A stretch of DNA of 64,000 bases from Numida meleagris (lineage: Eukaryota; Chordata; Aves; Galliformes; Numididae): assembly GCF_002078875.1 (NCBI RefSeq), contig NC_034409.1, forward strand, positions 106,812,935-106,876,934, in the 5' to 3' direction. The position numbers and the translations under genes are program-made. The notes under the pieces were generated by a model, which worked only from the letters and a program-made list of their open reading frames with translations, had not been told where the DNA came from and did not search any database. This document shows, piece by piece, positions 34,913 to 47,154 of this stretch (the first letter of the stretch is position 1; each line of letters starts with the position of its first letter).

Positions 34913-37282
34913 TCACAAAAAAGCAAGTAGGAGAGTTTTAGTGCTTGCCTTTCTTGTACTTCCTGCTGCGTGGAGTAGGAAAATATGTTTTGCTGCAAGG
35001 CACAGCCCTTGCACTACCACTGTCCTGCTTCTGAGCCCAGAAGGCTTCCCAAGGCTGAAGGCAGGAGGAGCTGCTCACCTGCATGCCAGTGGCATGGGAG
35101 GGCTCAGTGTGTGCTTCTGCTGCCAGGCACAGTGCTGTATGAGCAGAAGCTCTGCTACCAGGAACTCTGAAAGTCACTCAGGGTCCCAGATTACAGGAAA
35201 AATACTGTTCAGAAGAAAATGTTACTGGAGCAAGAGCATTCTACATGACTCATGGGCAGCATGACACCTGAAATATTTCTGTGATGCATTTTCTTCAAAG
35301 AATTCAGTGTGAGAATTTCAAAAGAACATGCCAATGTACTCAGAGTATTTCCATACAGATCCCTGAATAGATACTGGTAAATGTATCTGAAGGAAGGATC
35401 ATAAAGCTGTACTGAACTCCTACGTCAAATATACCTAAAAACAGGTATATACCTAAATACCTAAAAACCTTGCCTGGTTTGCTTAGTACTAGGAGAAAAG
35501 GAAATACATACATTTGTTACACTGACATTAAATAACTTAATATCCTGACAAAGGTTATCTCAGAGATAGTACCTTGTAATGTCTAGCCAAATAACCATTT
35601 TCCAAAAAGAGGAATATTCAGATTAAAACTGCAGGCCTGGGAAGAATAGGGAGAAAAGTCTGCAATACTGTCAGTCACATCAGACTGGAAGACTGGCAAA
35701 GAAAGCAGATTGCTCAGCTGGAACTGAGGCTTGGCTTTTTGAGAAAAGCAAGTCCTGTCTAATAGATCTAGAGGCACACACAGCTAAGGCTTTCAGGAGG
35801 CTGTGTACCTAGCGAGATGCCTTTCTTTCAGCTGAGTCACGGAGGGAGATAGATTCTGGGTTGGGAAGGAGATGTGGCTTCAAGGTGAGAGATGAGGACA
35901 GCTTTCTTGATTCCAAATGATAATTTCAGAACCAGTCACTAAAATTCATGTTCCTGATTTCATGGCTAAGCTCCTAAGCAAATATGGTCTGAGAGATCCT
36001 AAGCACCCACAAATCTTATTTATGCCAACAGCAGCTGCAAGTATCTTTGAAACTTCAGGCCATTTTACCTAGCCACCTTGTGATAGATTAAACCATCTAA
36101 TATGATAGATTAAACCATCTAATATTTTAATTCAATTTTTATTTTCTTGACTAATATTTGAGAGCTGCAACTTTCTCTCTGCTAAGGCAAATTCTGCAGA
36201 CCTCACGTGGTTCATTGACTCTCACTTGTCACCATCCTTTTGTTAAAGTGTTGACACCCGAACAGATGGTATTCCCAGAGTGATCTCACTAATAATCAGG
36301 AGTACTGCCCCCTGCCTCCTTTTTCATTGCTATTTAGTTATACTGCTGCACTGGTGCTCATGCTTGATTGATTACCTGTTATTGCCTCCACCTCCTGCAC
36401 AGATCTGCTGCCTCTGAAACGTGCTGCCCCGTCTGATAAGTGAGACCTCATTTCTTTGTCCCTGGATGGATGCCCTAGCATGTCACATTAGTAAAATGCA
36501 TGTTGTTTGGATGAACCCACCTCCTCAAAAGATCAAGGTGAGCCTGTACCACTAACCAATTCCCCTTACAGTTTATTTATTTCTGTGTTATCACCTGGGG
36601 TTTACTGTGATTAGCTCTGAAGATATTAAATAACACTGAACCAAGAACAGATTCCTGGAAATAAACTTACATTAACACCCTCATTACCTGCATTACTCTC
36701 ATGGTCCATTTGTAAGGCTGATTTTAACCCACTTTATTGCTGCCTTGTAACTGTCTTGATTTTTCTTTTATCAAAGGGGCAGACCTGAGCCACTCAGAAA
36801 CCTCTGAGAAATCAGAGTAAATCATACCAACAATTACTCTTTGCTTTATTAAAAACTATGAAGTTAGGACAGAATCATAGAGTCCTTAGAGAATGCTTAA
36901 TGAGAGAAATGTCAAATGACATCACCACACAATGTTAACACAAGCTTAATTTTTGCCCCATCCCAGGGATGAAAAAAGGTTTTCCAGGAGTTTTCTTGCA
37001 GACAACGTTAAATTAACCTGTTTAAAGTTTCTGGGGTTATGCCAATCAGTAGTTCTTAAAAATTAACCTATCACTAACTTTGTCCAGTAATTTGCAACTT
37101 TCATGCTAAAAGTCGAGAACAAATTTTCATGCAAAGCCTCACCCATTTCTTGTAATACATTTGGGCGAGAGTTATCCAGTCCTGAGAATTAAAAGCATTA
37201 TTCCTTAGTAGCTGCTGTTTAATTCCTGGAAAAAAATGCAAGCTGTTAGAATGTAAGTGAACCGCTCTGCACCTTCCTGTGG
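34913..37282. other. non-coding stretch with one short tandem duplication
   Basis: No gene recognised. A 22-bp unit is repeated exactly twice at 36081-36124. A short repeat of 'atacctaaa' units lies near 35431-35468. Confidence 0.5.
36081..36124 (+). repeat. 22-bp exact tandem duplication
   Basis: The unit starting tgatagattaaaccat occurs at 36081-36102 and again at 36103-36124 with no mismatch. Confidence 0.9.
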
Positions 37283-37422
37283 TGGTCACTGTCCCTGGAG
37301 GTGTTCAAGAACCATGGAGATGTGGCACTAAGGGACACGGTTATTGGGCACGGTGGGGGTGGGCTGACGGTTCAACTAGATGATCTTAGTGGTCTTTTCC
37401 AACCTTAATGATTTTAGGATTC
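37283..37422 (+). mobile_element. short CR1 LINE 3' fragment
   Basis: It starts at 'gtggtcactgtccctggaggtg', continues with 'ctagatgatcttagtggtct' and 'ttccaaccttaatgatt', and ends at ggattctaat. It belongs to the subfamily seen on the minus strand at 16.6 and 32.9 kb. Confidence 0.88.
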
Positions 37423-40289
37423 TAATTAGGATGAAAACTCTATCATTCTTGCCTGGGTGAGGAAATGGGTAAGGGGAAAAAAATCCGTCTTAAAAAAGTT
37501 CTTTCAAAAACTGAAATGCACTGATTGTCCTTTATTTCTTACAAGGGACCAACACTTTTTCCAAAAGGAGAAACATGCCCTTAATTTCCAAAATGATTTT
37601 ACCGTAGTGAATGAAACAACCAAGCACAGGATCTGCACCCCATAATAGACTCCACCTCCTTTTTTCATGAACATCAGCCTTTTTCTTCACACAAGCAGGT
37701 TATGAAAATTTGTCCTACTTAAAGATTGGTCTGGGGCGGGGATTTATTTCCTTCTCTGGCCACTTGTCCCTTTTGCACTTTCCACTCTAAGTTTTTTTTA
37801 CCCAAATCCCTCACAGGTTGCTTTTTGCCTCTGATATTCCTTTCACAAAAAGGAAATGCCATATTTGATGAGTTCCAAAGCCCCGCTGTTTTGGCCCCTT
37901 GGCTCTGACACTGGCTAGCATCAACTGTGCCAGAGGCAGATACTGGCGAGCTGGCTGCCCAAAGAGTCTCCTAATTTCTAATGCTTAAGGCATATTTTAA
38001 TCTTTATCCTTTCTCCCTTCTCCTTTCCCAGAATCATATTTTTAAAGCACACTTCAGTACAACTGTAGGCAGGATAATGAGAGTAAAATCCAATCACCTG
38101 TTTTTCACGGGGATCAGCAGTGAATCTTTTGAGTCAAGCCTTTGACAGAGAAATAGGCAGTTTCCATAATGGAACTGTGACTCAAAACATATCCCATTGA
38201 TGGTGGAAGGGATTATTATTGAACTACCATCCTACAAACTAGAAATGTATTTTTGAACTACAGCTTTTAGTACATATTACTTCACATTCACCATTCTCAA
38301 GCACATAGCATCCTTTGGTTATGAGAGATGATTCATTATTGCTGTGTGAAATTTCAGTGGTTACTGTTACTGCTACGCTTACCATATGCAAACTTAATAC
38401 TTCTTAGGTATGTTTTATTAAATGTTTACAGTCATTACGAATAGGATGTACTATATGGAAAATACAATATGCATAATGAATATTGGACATGAATGAAACA
38501 CAGTGATAACATGTCATGCTCCCAACATGTCCCTATATATTCATGTCAGCCTCCCTGACAGATCTGTAAATGGAAGGGCCACATATACGAAATACTGAAA
38601 AAATTCTAATTAGCACTGTCAGGAGATGTTAAACCAGATTCATTGTTGAATGAATTTTCTACAATGCAGTAGAAAAATAATTATACAATGTTGTGAGAAC
38701 AACCAAAAATGCAAGCAAATTTCTGAGAAACAGACCTCAAGAAATGATGGGACAGATGCAGGAGAAGAGGTCACACAGCTGAAACGATGCCACTGTGCCC
38801 CTGGCTGAGGGTGCCCTCCTTGCAAGAAGGCTGCTGACAATGCCAGAGCTACTATGTAGAGCTGTAACTGACTTATAGGGACACCCGGCAGCAGCAGTAG
38901 TTTTTAGCTTTTTCAGGTTAGCTGTGGTATTTTCCTTCAGGTCTCAAGTCCTGTAGGCAAGCAACCATATCACTACCTCAACTTACTTGTTTTTTTAAAA
39001 TGATTTCTTGCCTCCAAGTTTGCAGAGAAGTGCCTAACAAATGTGCTGTGAATAACTCAGAAGACAGAAGGCAAATGCAAAAGATTTTTAACTTCTTTTT
39101 CTAAGTCTTACGCATTACTCTTCTATGCCTGTTTTAGCCTGACTCATCTTGACTAAAAGCTTGGCAATAGCAAGGGTTGCCAATGACTCTAAACAACACT
39201 CAAGTGAGAAACTGGAAGGCTGGCAGAGGTAACAAGGTTTGAGGATAAAAAATAAATCTCCCAGCAAAGATATATACCTAAGCAGCCTTACCACTTGAAC
39301 CCCAGACATGCTGGATGGCATGGCATAAAGTGAAGGAGCACAGAGCAAGGAGGAGAACCTGCTGCAGAGAGCCCATGCACAGAGCATCATGCTGCCATGA
39401 CAACTCACCCGCTGCAGTCCCAGGGAGCATGCTGCTGAAACCTGCAGTTCAGCACACAAGCAATGATTGAAGCTATAATTTATTCTTTGCTCTGGCCTAT
39501 TTAGCAAAGCTGCTAAGCACTTACCCAATTGTTTGCAGGATCAGAAGCAAAAGTGAAATTAAATGTTACAGTGGCCTATAACTACATTACAGGGAGCAAT
39601 TTTTAAAGGAAAAAAAAAGACTCGAAATTATATTTTATCTATTGGTTATCAGAGCCTTTTTAAAGCATTCCTCTTAAGGTACAGTTCATAATATTTGACT
39701 AACTGACATCTGTGATACAAAAGTGTTTTCAGGTTGTGCACCTTATTTTAGTGCAGCTCATGTATCTGTTACAGCATGAAAACGTCAGAACATCGACCCT
39801 GAGAGTCCTCCAAGCACAGAGGAGACATTTTGTTTGCTAGTAGCTGATGAAGTTGCCTAAGGTGATATAAACAACTTGAGAAACCATTGCTATACTAGCT
39901 TACCTCTTTGAAGAAGAACATGTACTTCGGTAATTTCTTAGGCAAGAATACATGCATGTTTAATGTCTGCCTAACTTCTCACCTCTACACTCCCAGGAAT
40001 CAGCTCACCTACCATGACATTTTGTCTGCCCAAGCACCAGGGGGCAAGCCTCAGCACTTCCCAAATCCAGGCTTACACAGTGGCTCCCTCAGAGCCACCA
40101 TGATGCCACAGTGAAAGTAAGCCAGTTCACAGTAGTCCCAAAAGGCGGAAAAAAATTGGAATTAGTGGCAATTCTCATGGCCTTTAAAGACAGCTAGAAA
40201 CATATACACAATGACAAGGACAGAGACAGGACTATTAGTAGCCTGGACTTTCAGAAGTACAAGTGCAATTGCAGAAGATTTTAGGTAAC
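37423..40289. other. non-coding stretch
   Basis: No gene or interspersed repeat recognised. An A-rich run lies at about 39609-39619. The minus-strand frame at 39115-39528 has no recognisable domain. Confidence 0.45.
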
Positions 40290-40690
40290 AGAATCAAAGA
40301 ACTGCAGAATGGCTGAGGTTAGAAGGGACCTCTGGAGGTCATCTCACCCAGCCCCAACTCCAGCAGGGACACCCAGAGCAGGGCGCTCAGGACCACATCC
40401 AGACGGCTTTTAGAGATCTCCAAGGAGGAGACTCCACGGACTCTGTTGGCAACCTGTGCCAGTGCTCTGTCACTTGTACAGAACAGAAATGCTTCCTGAT
40501 GGTCAGTGCTTCTTGTGTTCCAGTTTGCCTCCAGTGCTTCTTGACATGGCATTGAGCACCACCAGAAACAGCACCCTCCCTTCTGGCATTCATATACATT
40601 GATATGATCCCCGTGAAGCCTCCTCTCCCCCAGGCTGAGCAGCCCCAGCTCTCTAAGCCTCTCCTTACAGGAGGAGTGCTCCACAGATCC
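40290..40690 (-). mobile_element. CR1 LINE 3' fragment (minus strand)
   Basis: The minus strand shows CKERLRELGLLSLGERRLHGD and NVYECQKGG, then a diverged connection to WHRLPTESVESPPW and a CR1 3' UTR. The matches fall in two frames, so it carries at least one frameshift. Confidence 0.88.
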
Positions 40691-43600
40691 TTGATTATTT
40701 TCCTCCTCCTGTCCATTATAAAGCATTAGAACTTCACAGATAAGAGGCTGTATGTTTTCAAAATTACAGAGTTCAGTACAGAAGATCCTTTATGCTGAGC
40801 AGGTAAGCCCAGAAGTTTTGCATGTTTGAAAGGTCTGCAGTAGTGAAAGGCCTGAGCCTCAAACACCTGCTCCATCCATTATGGCTGATGAGACACGATC
40901 AGACAGCAAATGGAACCCCTTTTATACCACAGACTTCTGTGATTTTGGAGAAAATCCCTCACGCCAGGCTGTAAGACTGCTGTTGCTGTAATTACTTCGG
41001 TGATAAGGCATGGAAAATTAACTTGTAACTGTGACCAGAACCACCAAGTTTGTTGCAATTAAACTGGCATGGCTGTGGGTTTTGCTGGAAATAAAGGCTT
41101 CTGTATGGAAGCAAAGATGGGAGTAAAGGTACACTGTAGGAAGCAATGTGCGGTTCTGGTGACAAAATCTACCTCTGCAACAAAAGAACTTTGGTAGAAA
41201 ATGGCTCCATAGAAGGGCTTCTAAGCATACTTCGAGTGTTATGCATTTAATAGTAATGTGCAATGCCGGATCTTCCTATGTACTCCAGTGCAGCTCAGCT
41301 AGCGCTTCACACATTTCCTAAGCAAAAATGAATTTTCTTTCCTGTTTCACACACAGGCCTGGTGGCTGCCCTGGTCTGTGACCCAGCACTCAGTTGTGAA
41401 CTGAGGGAGGCTTCAGCAGGGCTCTGCACCTGGAGCAAGATTCACAAAGCCCCAGGCCTGGTGCTCCAGCCCTGAGGCTCTTTCATGAGCCAATATGAGC
41501 CCTGAGGATTGTTAATTTTTTTTATTTTATTTCTTTATGGGTGGTTCCTGGTGCTAACCAGGAATTTTTCACTCAATGTCTCACTTTCCCTGGGCCCACC
41601 AAGTACCTTCTTACCCCAATATGTTCTAGCAGGGCGGGCAGTGATGGGGGAACATGTCCTGCTTTAGTAAGGGCAGGAAGTCACATACGTGTATGGACAG
41701 GCATACAGTGTCAATGCATCAGAAAATAATCATCCCAAAAAATCTACCCCAGGAGCAAAAACTTTTATAAAGACAAATGAAGACTTAAACTGCATGGAAC
41801 AGTGTGATCAATTAGCATTTTTTCGCCTTGTGGATTTGTTTTAGTTTTGCATTTGTAATTACTTAAATCAGTGTTCTTCTCAGCAGACATAATTCACAGG
41901 CCTTTAATGCCATGCCTTTCAAAACAAACATGAGTCACAGCCCCTAGGTAAACTTCCTGGGCTGGCAGCGAATATCATTATTGTGTGATTGAGTGCAGCA
42001 AGCTGTTTGCCAGATTACTCAAGCTCCTAAAGCTAGCAAAATACATTGCCATTTATTTATTATGCTCATGATAATTACAATTATCATCACTGCAGTGCCA
42101 ATCTGTTTGCTGCAGAATGAAGGCCTCTTCACAATGTCTCCAAGGATTCACTGTTAGGCCTGAGTAGTTAGCCGAATTATGGGGCCTTGCAGGTTTGTTT
42201 TTTTTCCTGTTAGAATGAGAACTTACTAAGAGGTATCAAGCAGCACGCTCCTGTTCATTTAGCAGCAATGCACAGGAAGACCAGAAAACCCCTGCCACAA
42301 ACTTCCTATTCTGCACAACGCACTACCTCAGTCTTTTCTCAAGGTGCTAAGTGCCTTCCAAAATGATATCCAAGTGCAGGTTCCAGTTCAATAGCATGTA
42401 CCTTGAACGTAAAAATTAATACATATTCCATTTCCCCACAAAAGTGTATTTTCATATACATAAGAATCTGTAGAAATTGCATAATGTCTGAGAACATGTA
42501 CAAAGTAAACATGAAACCGTCTCTGCCTTTATTTCAAGGCAGATCCTCAGTACATTTTGGCACTATGAAGGAGGAGTCAGAACATACTGAGACATTAGGC
42601 CAGAGAGAGCAGCAAAACCCAGATTGCAAGCAGAGGGGGTGGGAACGTGGAGTGTAGGCAAGTGAGAAATGTGAGATCATTTATCCAGCCCTGCAGCAGT
42701 CTAAAAGAATACTTAGCCTCATATGGTGTTTTCAATCTTCAAAATCCTCAACTAACATTAGTCAAACTAATGAAATTAGTCATCTGAGGTCATATCTTTA
42801 TTTTCATTTTAAAGGAATTTTTCTTAGCTGACTTTGATGAGTTGCATTAATTTTAAATTGTACAAATGAGTTCTCTTAACTTACCTTAGATTTCCCTCAA
42901 AATCTCTTCTGGAAAACCATCTCTAGGTTATCTAAGTGTTAGTTCCTTGAAGACTCTTGACATGATCAAACACTATGTTTCCTGGTAACACGTGTTATAA
43001 TGTTAGGTGACATTTCTTGAACAAGAAAGACTGCATCTTTGGGACCTACTCTAGTTAACTGCGTTTAGAGAGTTGTCTTGTCAATGTACTTCCACTTACT
43101 GATGCTCAAATATGTTCAGTACAAATGCATTAATTTCTGTCTTTCATTTTCACGTACAAGGAGATGCTAAATAACCCTCTATACTCATCTCAGTGGGTGA
43201 TGCAGATAATTGTAATTACTGTAAAATTATTGCAGATTATTTTACTGTATTGAACCCTGGCAGTTCAAATAAGAATCTAAAGCTGAACTACAAACTGAGT
43301 CATCTCTTGGATTGTATTACTATTATTGTTACTCACTTGTGCTGTCTTAATTAGGAACCACTTGACAGTAAGATACATTGTATATGGCCCAATTGGTTTC
43401 TCTTCGGACACAGAACACTAGCAGGGGTCTGTCTCTGCAAAAGACTGAACCATAGGTCACCCTACTTCTAAACATGCCAAGGAACTTTTCCACAGGCATT
43501 TGTTACAGTTCTTCAGTGAGATAAAAGGTGAGGTGAGAAAAGTGAGTCTTGAGCATTCACCTTGTCAAATTTCCCAAAATAGTGAATACTAAAAGTTCTC

Positions 43601-43799
43601 AGAAACTGACACTTATTGCATGGCAGCAATTTGGGCAAAATTATCAAAAGCTGAAACTGTTTATGCTTCATTTTGCTACCATGCATAATGGACCAATTTA
43701 GATATATCATGAGCTGCTTTCTGATGTCAGACATAAAATACAGGAACACAATAGATGGAAACTAAATCAGATCACTGAGAACAAGTATAAAAGATTAAC
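40691..43799. other. non-coding stretch, candidate conserved element near 42 kb
   Basis: No gene recognised. The interval around 41880-42150 is AT-rich with a 9-bp-arm palindrome at 42068-42087 and looks like possible regulatory DNA. The rest is featureless. Confidence 0.4.
42068..42087. promoter_or_regulatory. palindromic TAAT-N4-ATTA motif
   Basis: ATGATAATT (42068-42076) and AATTATCAT (42079-42087) are perfect inverted arms with a 2-base spacer. Inside is TAAT-TACA-ATTA (42072-42083), the layout bound by paired-class homeodomain dimers. Binding is an inference from the motif only. Confidence 0.3.
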
Positions 43800-45300
43800 A
43801 TTAGTACATAAGGAGAAAGGAGAAAGCAATGAGCAGGAAACACAGAGGGTAACAAGAATCATTCCAAAAATATGTTAATAGTAAGAAAGAGGCAGAAAAA
43901 AGCTTTGTTAGCAATAAACAAGGAAAGTGTTACTCTGCTGTTTAACAGGAAGGTAAAGTGACTGACAGGTGATGCTGGAAAGACCGTGATGGTTAGTGCC
44001 CATTTTGCATTGAGTCTTCACCTCAAACATGTACCCTGTAACTATTTTCTTACCATTCGTAACAACAGAGAAGAGAGGATCTTTCCTTATGATGGAAAGA
44101 TAGCAATTGTCTTAGCCTGATGGACTTTATGGTAGGATGTCTATAGAATTGTCACAAACCTCAGCAGTCATCTTTGAGGACAGTGGAAGGGCAGGTGAGA
44201 TGGCTGACCTCAGTGGGGCAAAGCAGTGTACATCATGAAAAGAGGAAAAACAGAAAAAACAGAGAACTGCAGACTGGTCTTTGTAAATACAACCCCTACA
44301 AATATTCTGGAATAAATGAATATATTTGCAACTTTCTAAAAGATTTTAATTTCAAACTGATTCAATTTCTATCTATAAAAGGATGAGGTGTTTTGTGAAT
44401 ATAGGATAGGCAGACAATGTCTTCTGCTGTAACTTTAATAAGATTTTTTATGTAGTCTGACATACCATTTACATAACCAAGTTGTAAAGCCTAGTCATGA
44501 AAGAACTGTCTACATATGCATACCCTAGATTCAGTCTTGCTCAGTGTTTTCATTAATAACTACAACTATGGAATAAGGCTAGAAAATGCACATGGGAATA
44601 GAATGCAAAATTATATTTACACACTAGGAAAATGGGAGAGAAGAATAAAGTTCAACAGGTACAACTGCAATATTCTACACTCAATAGACTGTACAAATAC
44701 AGGATGGGAAGAAGCAGGTTAGGTAACAGCTCTGCAAAGAAGGATGTAGGTGTTACAGTCAATAACAAACTGAGCATGAGTCAGCAGCGTCACATTGTTG
44801 TGAAAATGGCAAGTGTCACACTGAGATATAGAAACAGAAATAAGGGTTTTGAGACATGAATCGATCCTCCTGTTATACTCAGCACTGACAAGAACACAGC
44901 TGTCATGCTGGTTCTAGGCTGGGGCACTGCACTCCAAGGAAGTGTGGACTGGAAAAGAGTCCAGAGGGGAAGACATGCTCAAAGAACTGGGATATTCAGC
45001 TTAAAGGGAAGAGAAAAGATATACTCATCTTCAAATAAATAGAAGGCTGTCACAGAGAGGAAGGGAATAATCTTTTCTTCATGGAAAGAAGGCTAATTTG
45101 CAGTAAGAAAGACTTGGATTAAACAATAGGAAAAATGTTCAACTGAAAAGCCTGGCAAAGCAGAGTAAATTCCCTGGTAAGGCTGTCTCTCCTCTATCAC
45201 TAGGGGTATATAGTAACATGTTAGAAAAGTATCTGTCTTGAAAATGCATAGGTCTACTCAATCCTCAAGTACCTCTGGACATTCCTTCCACCTCTCTGAC
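43800..45300 (+). mobile_element. ancient, decayed CR1/L3-like LINE
   Basis: Protein traces of a CR1/L3 reverse transcriptase appear in order but broken by stops and shifts. They are a 'GKTEKTENCRLV' trace of the NYRLV block (about 44235-44275), 'SVLLSVFINNYNYGI' (about 44530-44580), 'FNRYNCNILH', 'GLGNSSAKKDVGVTVNNKLSMSQQ' (about 44715-44790), and a decayed RLNxLGIFSLxxRR region near 44970-45020. It is far more diverged than the other CR1 copies and lacks their tail, so it predates them. Edges are approximate. Confidence 0.6.
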
Positions 45301-47154
45301 TACCCTTCTTCTGACTGACATCTCTGTCATTTGCCTTGTATAAGATGACCACAATAAATGAAACCTAATTTTAACGAGTGTTCTTGCTTCTGCAGTCACA
45401 ATGGCTAGAGTACCTCACTCCCCACCTCACCATCAACGTGTACTCTGAACATAAATTCTGTAGCACATGTTACAGCTCTCTCTTCTAAGTAAACAACATT
45501 GTTATTTTTAATTCTGAGCCTTTACCTAACCACTTCTTCCATTGCTGGCAATTACATCTTGTGCTTAAAGAGTTATTTCAGAAAATATGCGCATACTTTT
45601 CTCTTAAAGCATAAATACTCTTTCTGTTTAAAATGCATTCCAAACAAATGTGATATTTTACTAGTACTTTCTTTCCTTTTAAGGAACACCATAAAAATTT
45701 ATCACACATCAAAATGTATTTCTGAGTAATTTTATTAGGAAAAACATACAGCACTTGTTTGGTTGTGTCATTTCATTCCAACCAAGGTTTCATCTGTAAG
45801 AAACTGAACTAGCAAACCAAGTTACTTTACATCCTGTGCAAGTTCTCTCACAATGCTGACTCTCCTGTTCCAGTGAGAAAGCTACAAACTGAATTCTGCT
45901 CCACCCAACATGTATAATGCAACTGCTATAATCAATACTTTCTTAGTGCCTTCCATCAGGGACACTCAAATAAGTGATCAAAAACTGATGCAATTCTCAT
46001 TTCAGCAAATAAAAAATAGCAGCAGCCTTGGCTTCATCAAAGGTTGAATGTGATTTCTCAAGGTCAAACAGGAAATCACTGCCAAACTTGAGAATTTTGC
46101 CATTCAGTCCATACATTTCTTTATGAACCTGACTCTAACACTGCTGGTTTGAGAAGAATATGCCATGTTTTTCTACATAATGTGATGCTAAATGCCCAGT
46201 TATAGGCTGAGTTCCCTTTTGTGCTAAACTGTAGAAGCACAAGGAGCACTTTTATGTTTGTTTGTTTGTTTTCAGAAAATACTGTACAGTGTTAACCATT
46301 GATGTTTTATTGTCATTGATTTAGTAGCTGCCAGAGAGCTGCAGCAGGAGATAGATTGCTGTTATTTTAGCCCATAAAAGGTCTTATGCCTCTGTCAGCA
46401 AACACTTTTGTTCCTTAAAATAAATAAGTAATCTGAAAGAAAATACACATGCTGGAGAAATCTCATAGGAAAAAAAAAAAAAGAATAGTGTTGCATTGAA
46501 TATTTCTTTCTAGATAAGAGAGTATACAAAGCTTTCTGTATTTTACAGGGATCTGGAGGGTAAGCTAGGACACTCTTCATGCCCCACAAGAATGCCTGTA
46601 CTGGGCATAACTGGCCTGGCAGAGGGGACTGCAGGGGTGACCTGTGTGGCAGGAGGCCATGAACTGCCACATGAACTGGGCTGGTCACAGCCAGGTTGAG
46701 ACAGCTCTGAAACAGATGAAAGTAACCCATACCCCAAAATTTTAACCAGCGAGGGGAGCACACGCATCTCTGCTCAGACACGTTGAAGAAATGGTGGCAG
46801 GTGCTGGTGGCAGGAGACACAGGAGGACACACCAAAGGAACCCTGTGTATAGAAATGTAGAAAAGCAGATTTGGAGAAGTGGAAGAGAGAATGCACATGG
46901 AAGACATTGCTGGGGACACAGCTGGAGATGCCCTGCTATAAGTAGGCACTGCTTACCAGAGGAAGTTTCCCTTTGAGTGATGCCAGCCCATTATAACTGG
47001 AGTAGGCACACCCTGGAGGGACTGTGGCTATGGGTGAGTCATGCTGGGGCAGGGATACCCCAAAGGGACATGGCTGTGAGTGACCCACCACAGGGTAGGG
47101 ACACCTCTGAGGCATATATCATTCTAGAGCATCCCTGAAAGAATTGCAGCTCAT
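45301..47154. other. non-coding stretch; possible old LTR-like DNA near 47 kb
   Basis: A (TTTG)n tract lies at about 46255-46273 and an A12-13 run near 46470. The GC-richer part at about 46560-47130 contains repeated 'tggagggactgtggctatgggtg'-like and 'atgctggggcagggat' phrases. These recall the internal repeats of the ERVL-type LTR at 53-54 kb, but the match is loose and I do not call an element. Confidence 0.35.

Noticed and set aside
39115..39528. A 137-codon minus-strand frame.
   Set aside because: No domain, no splice-site support, and residue composition typical of random translation.
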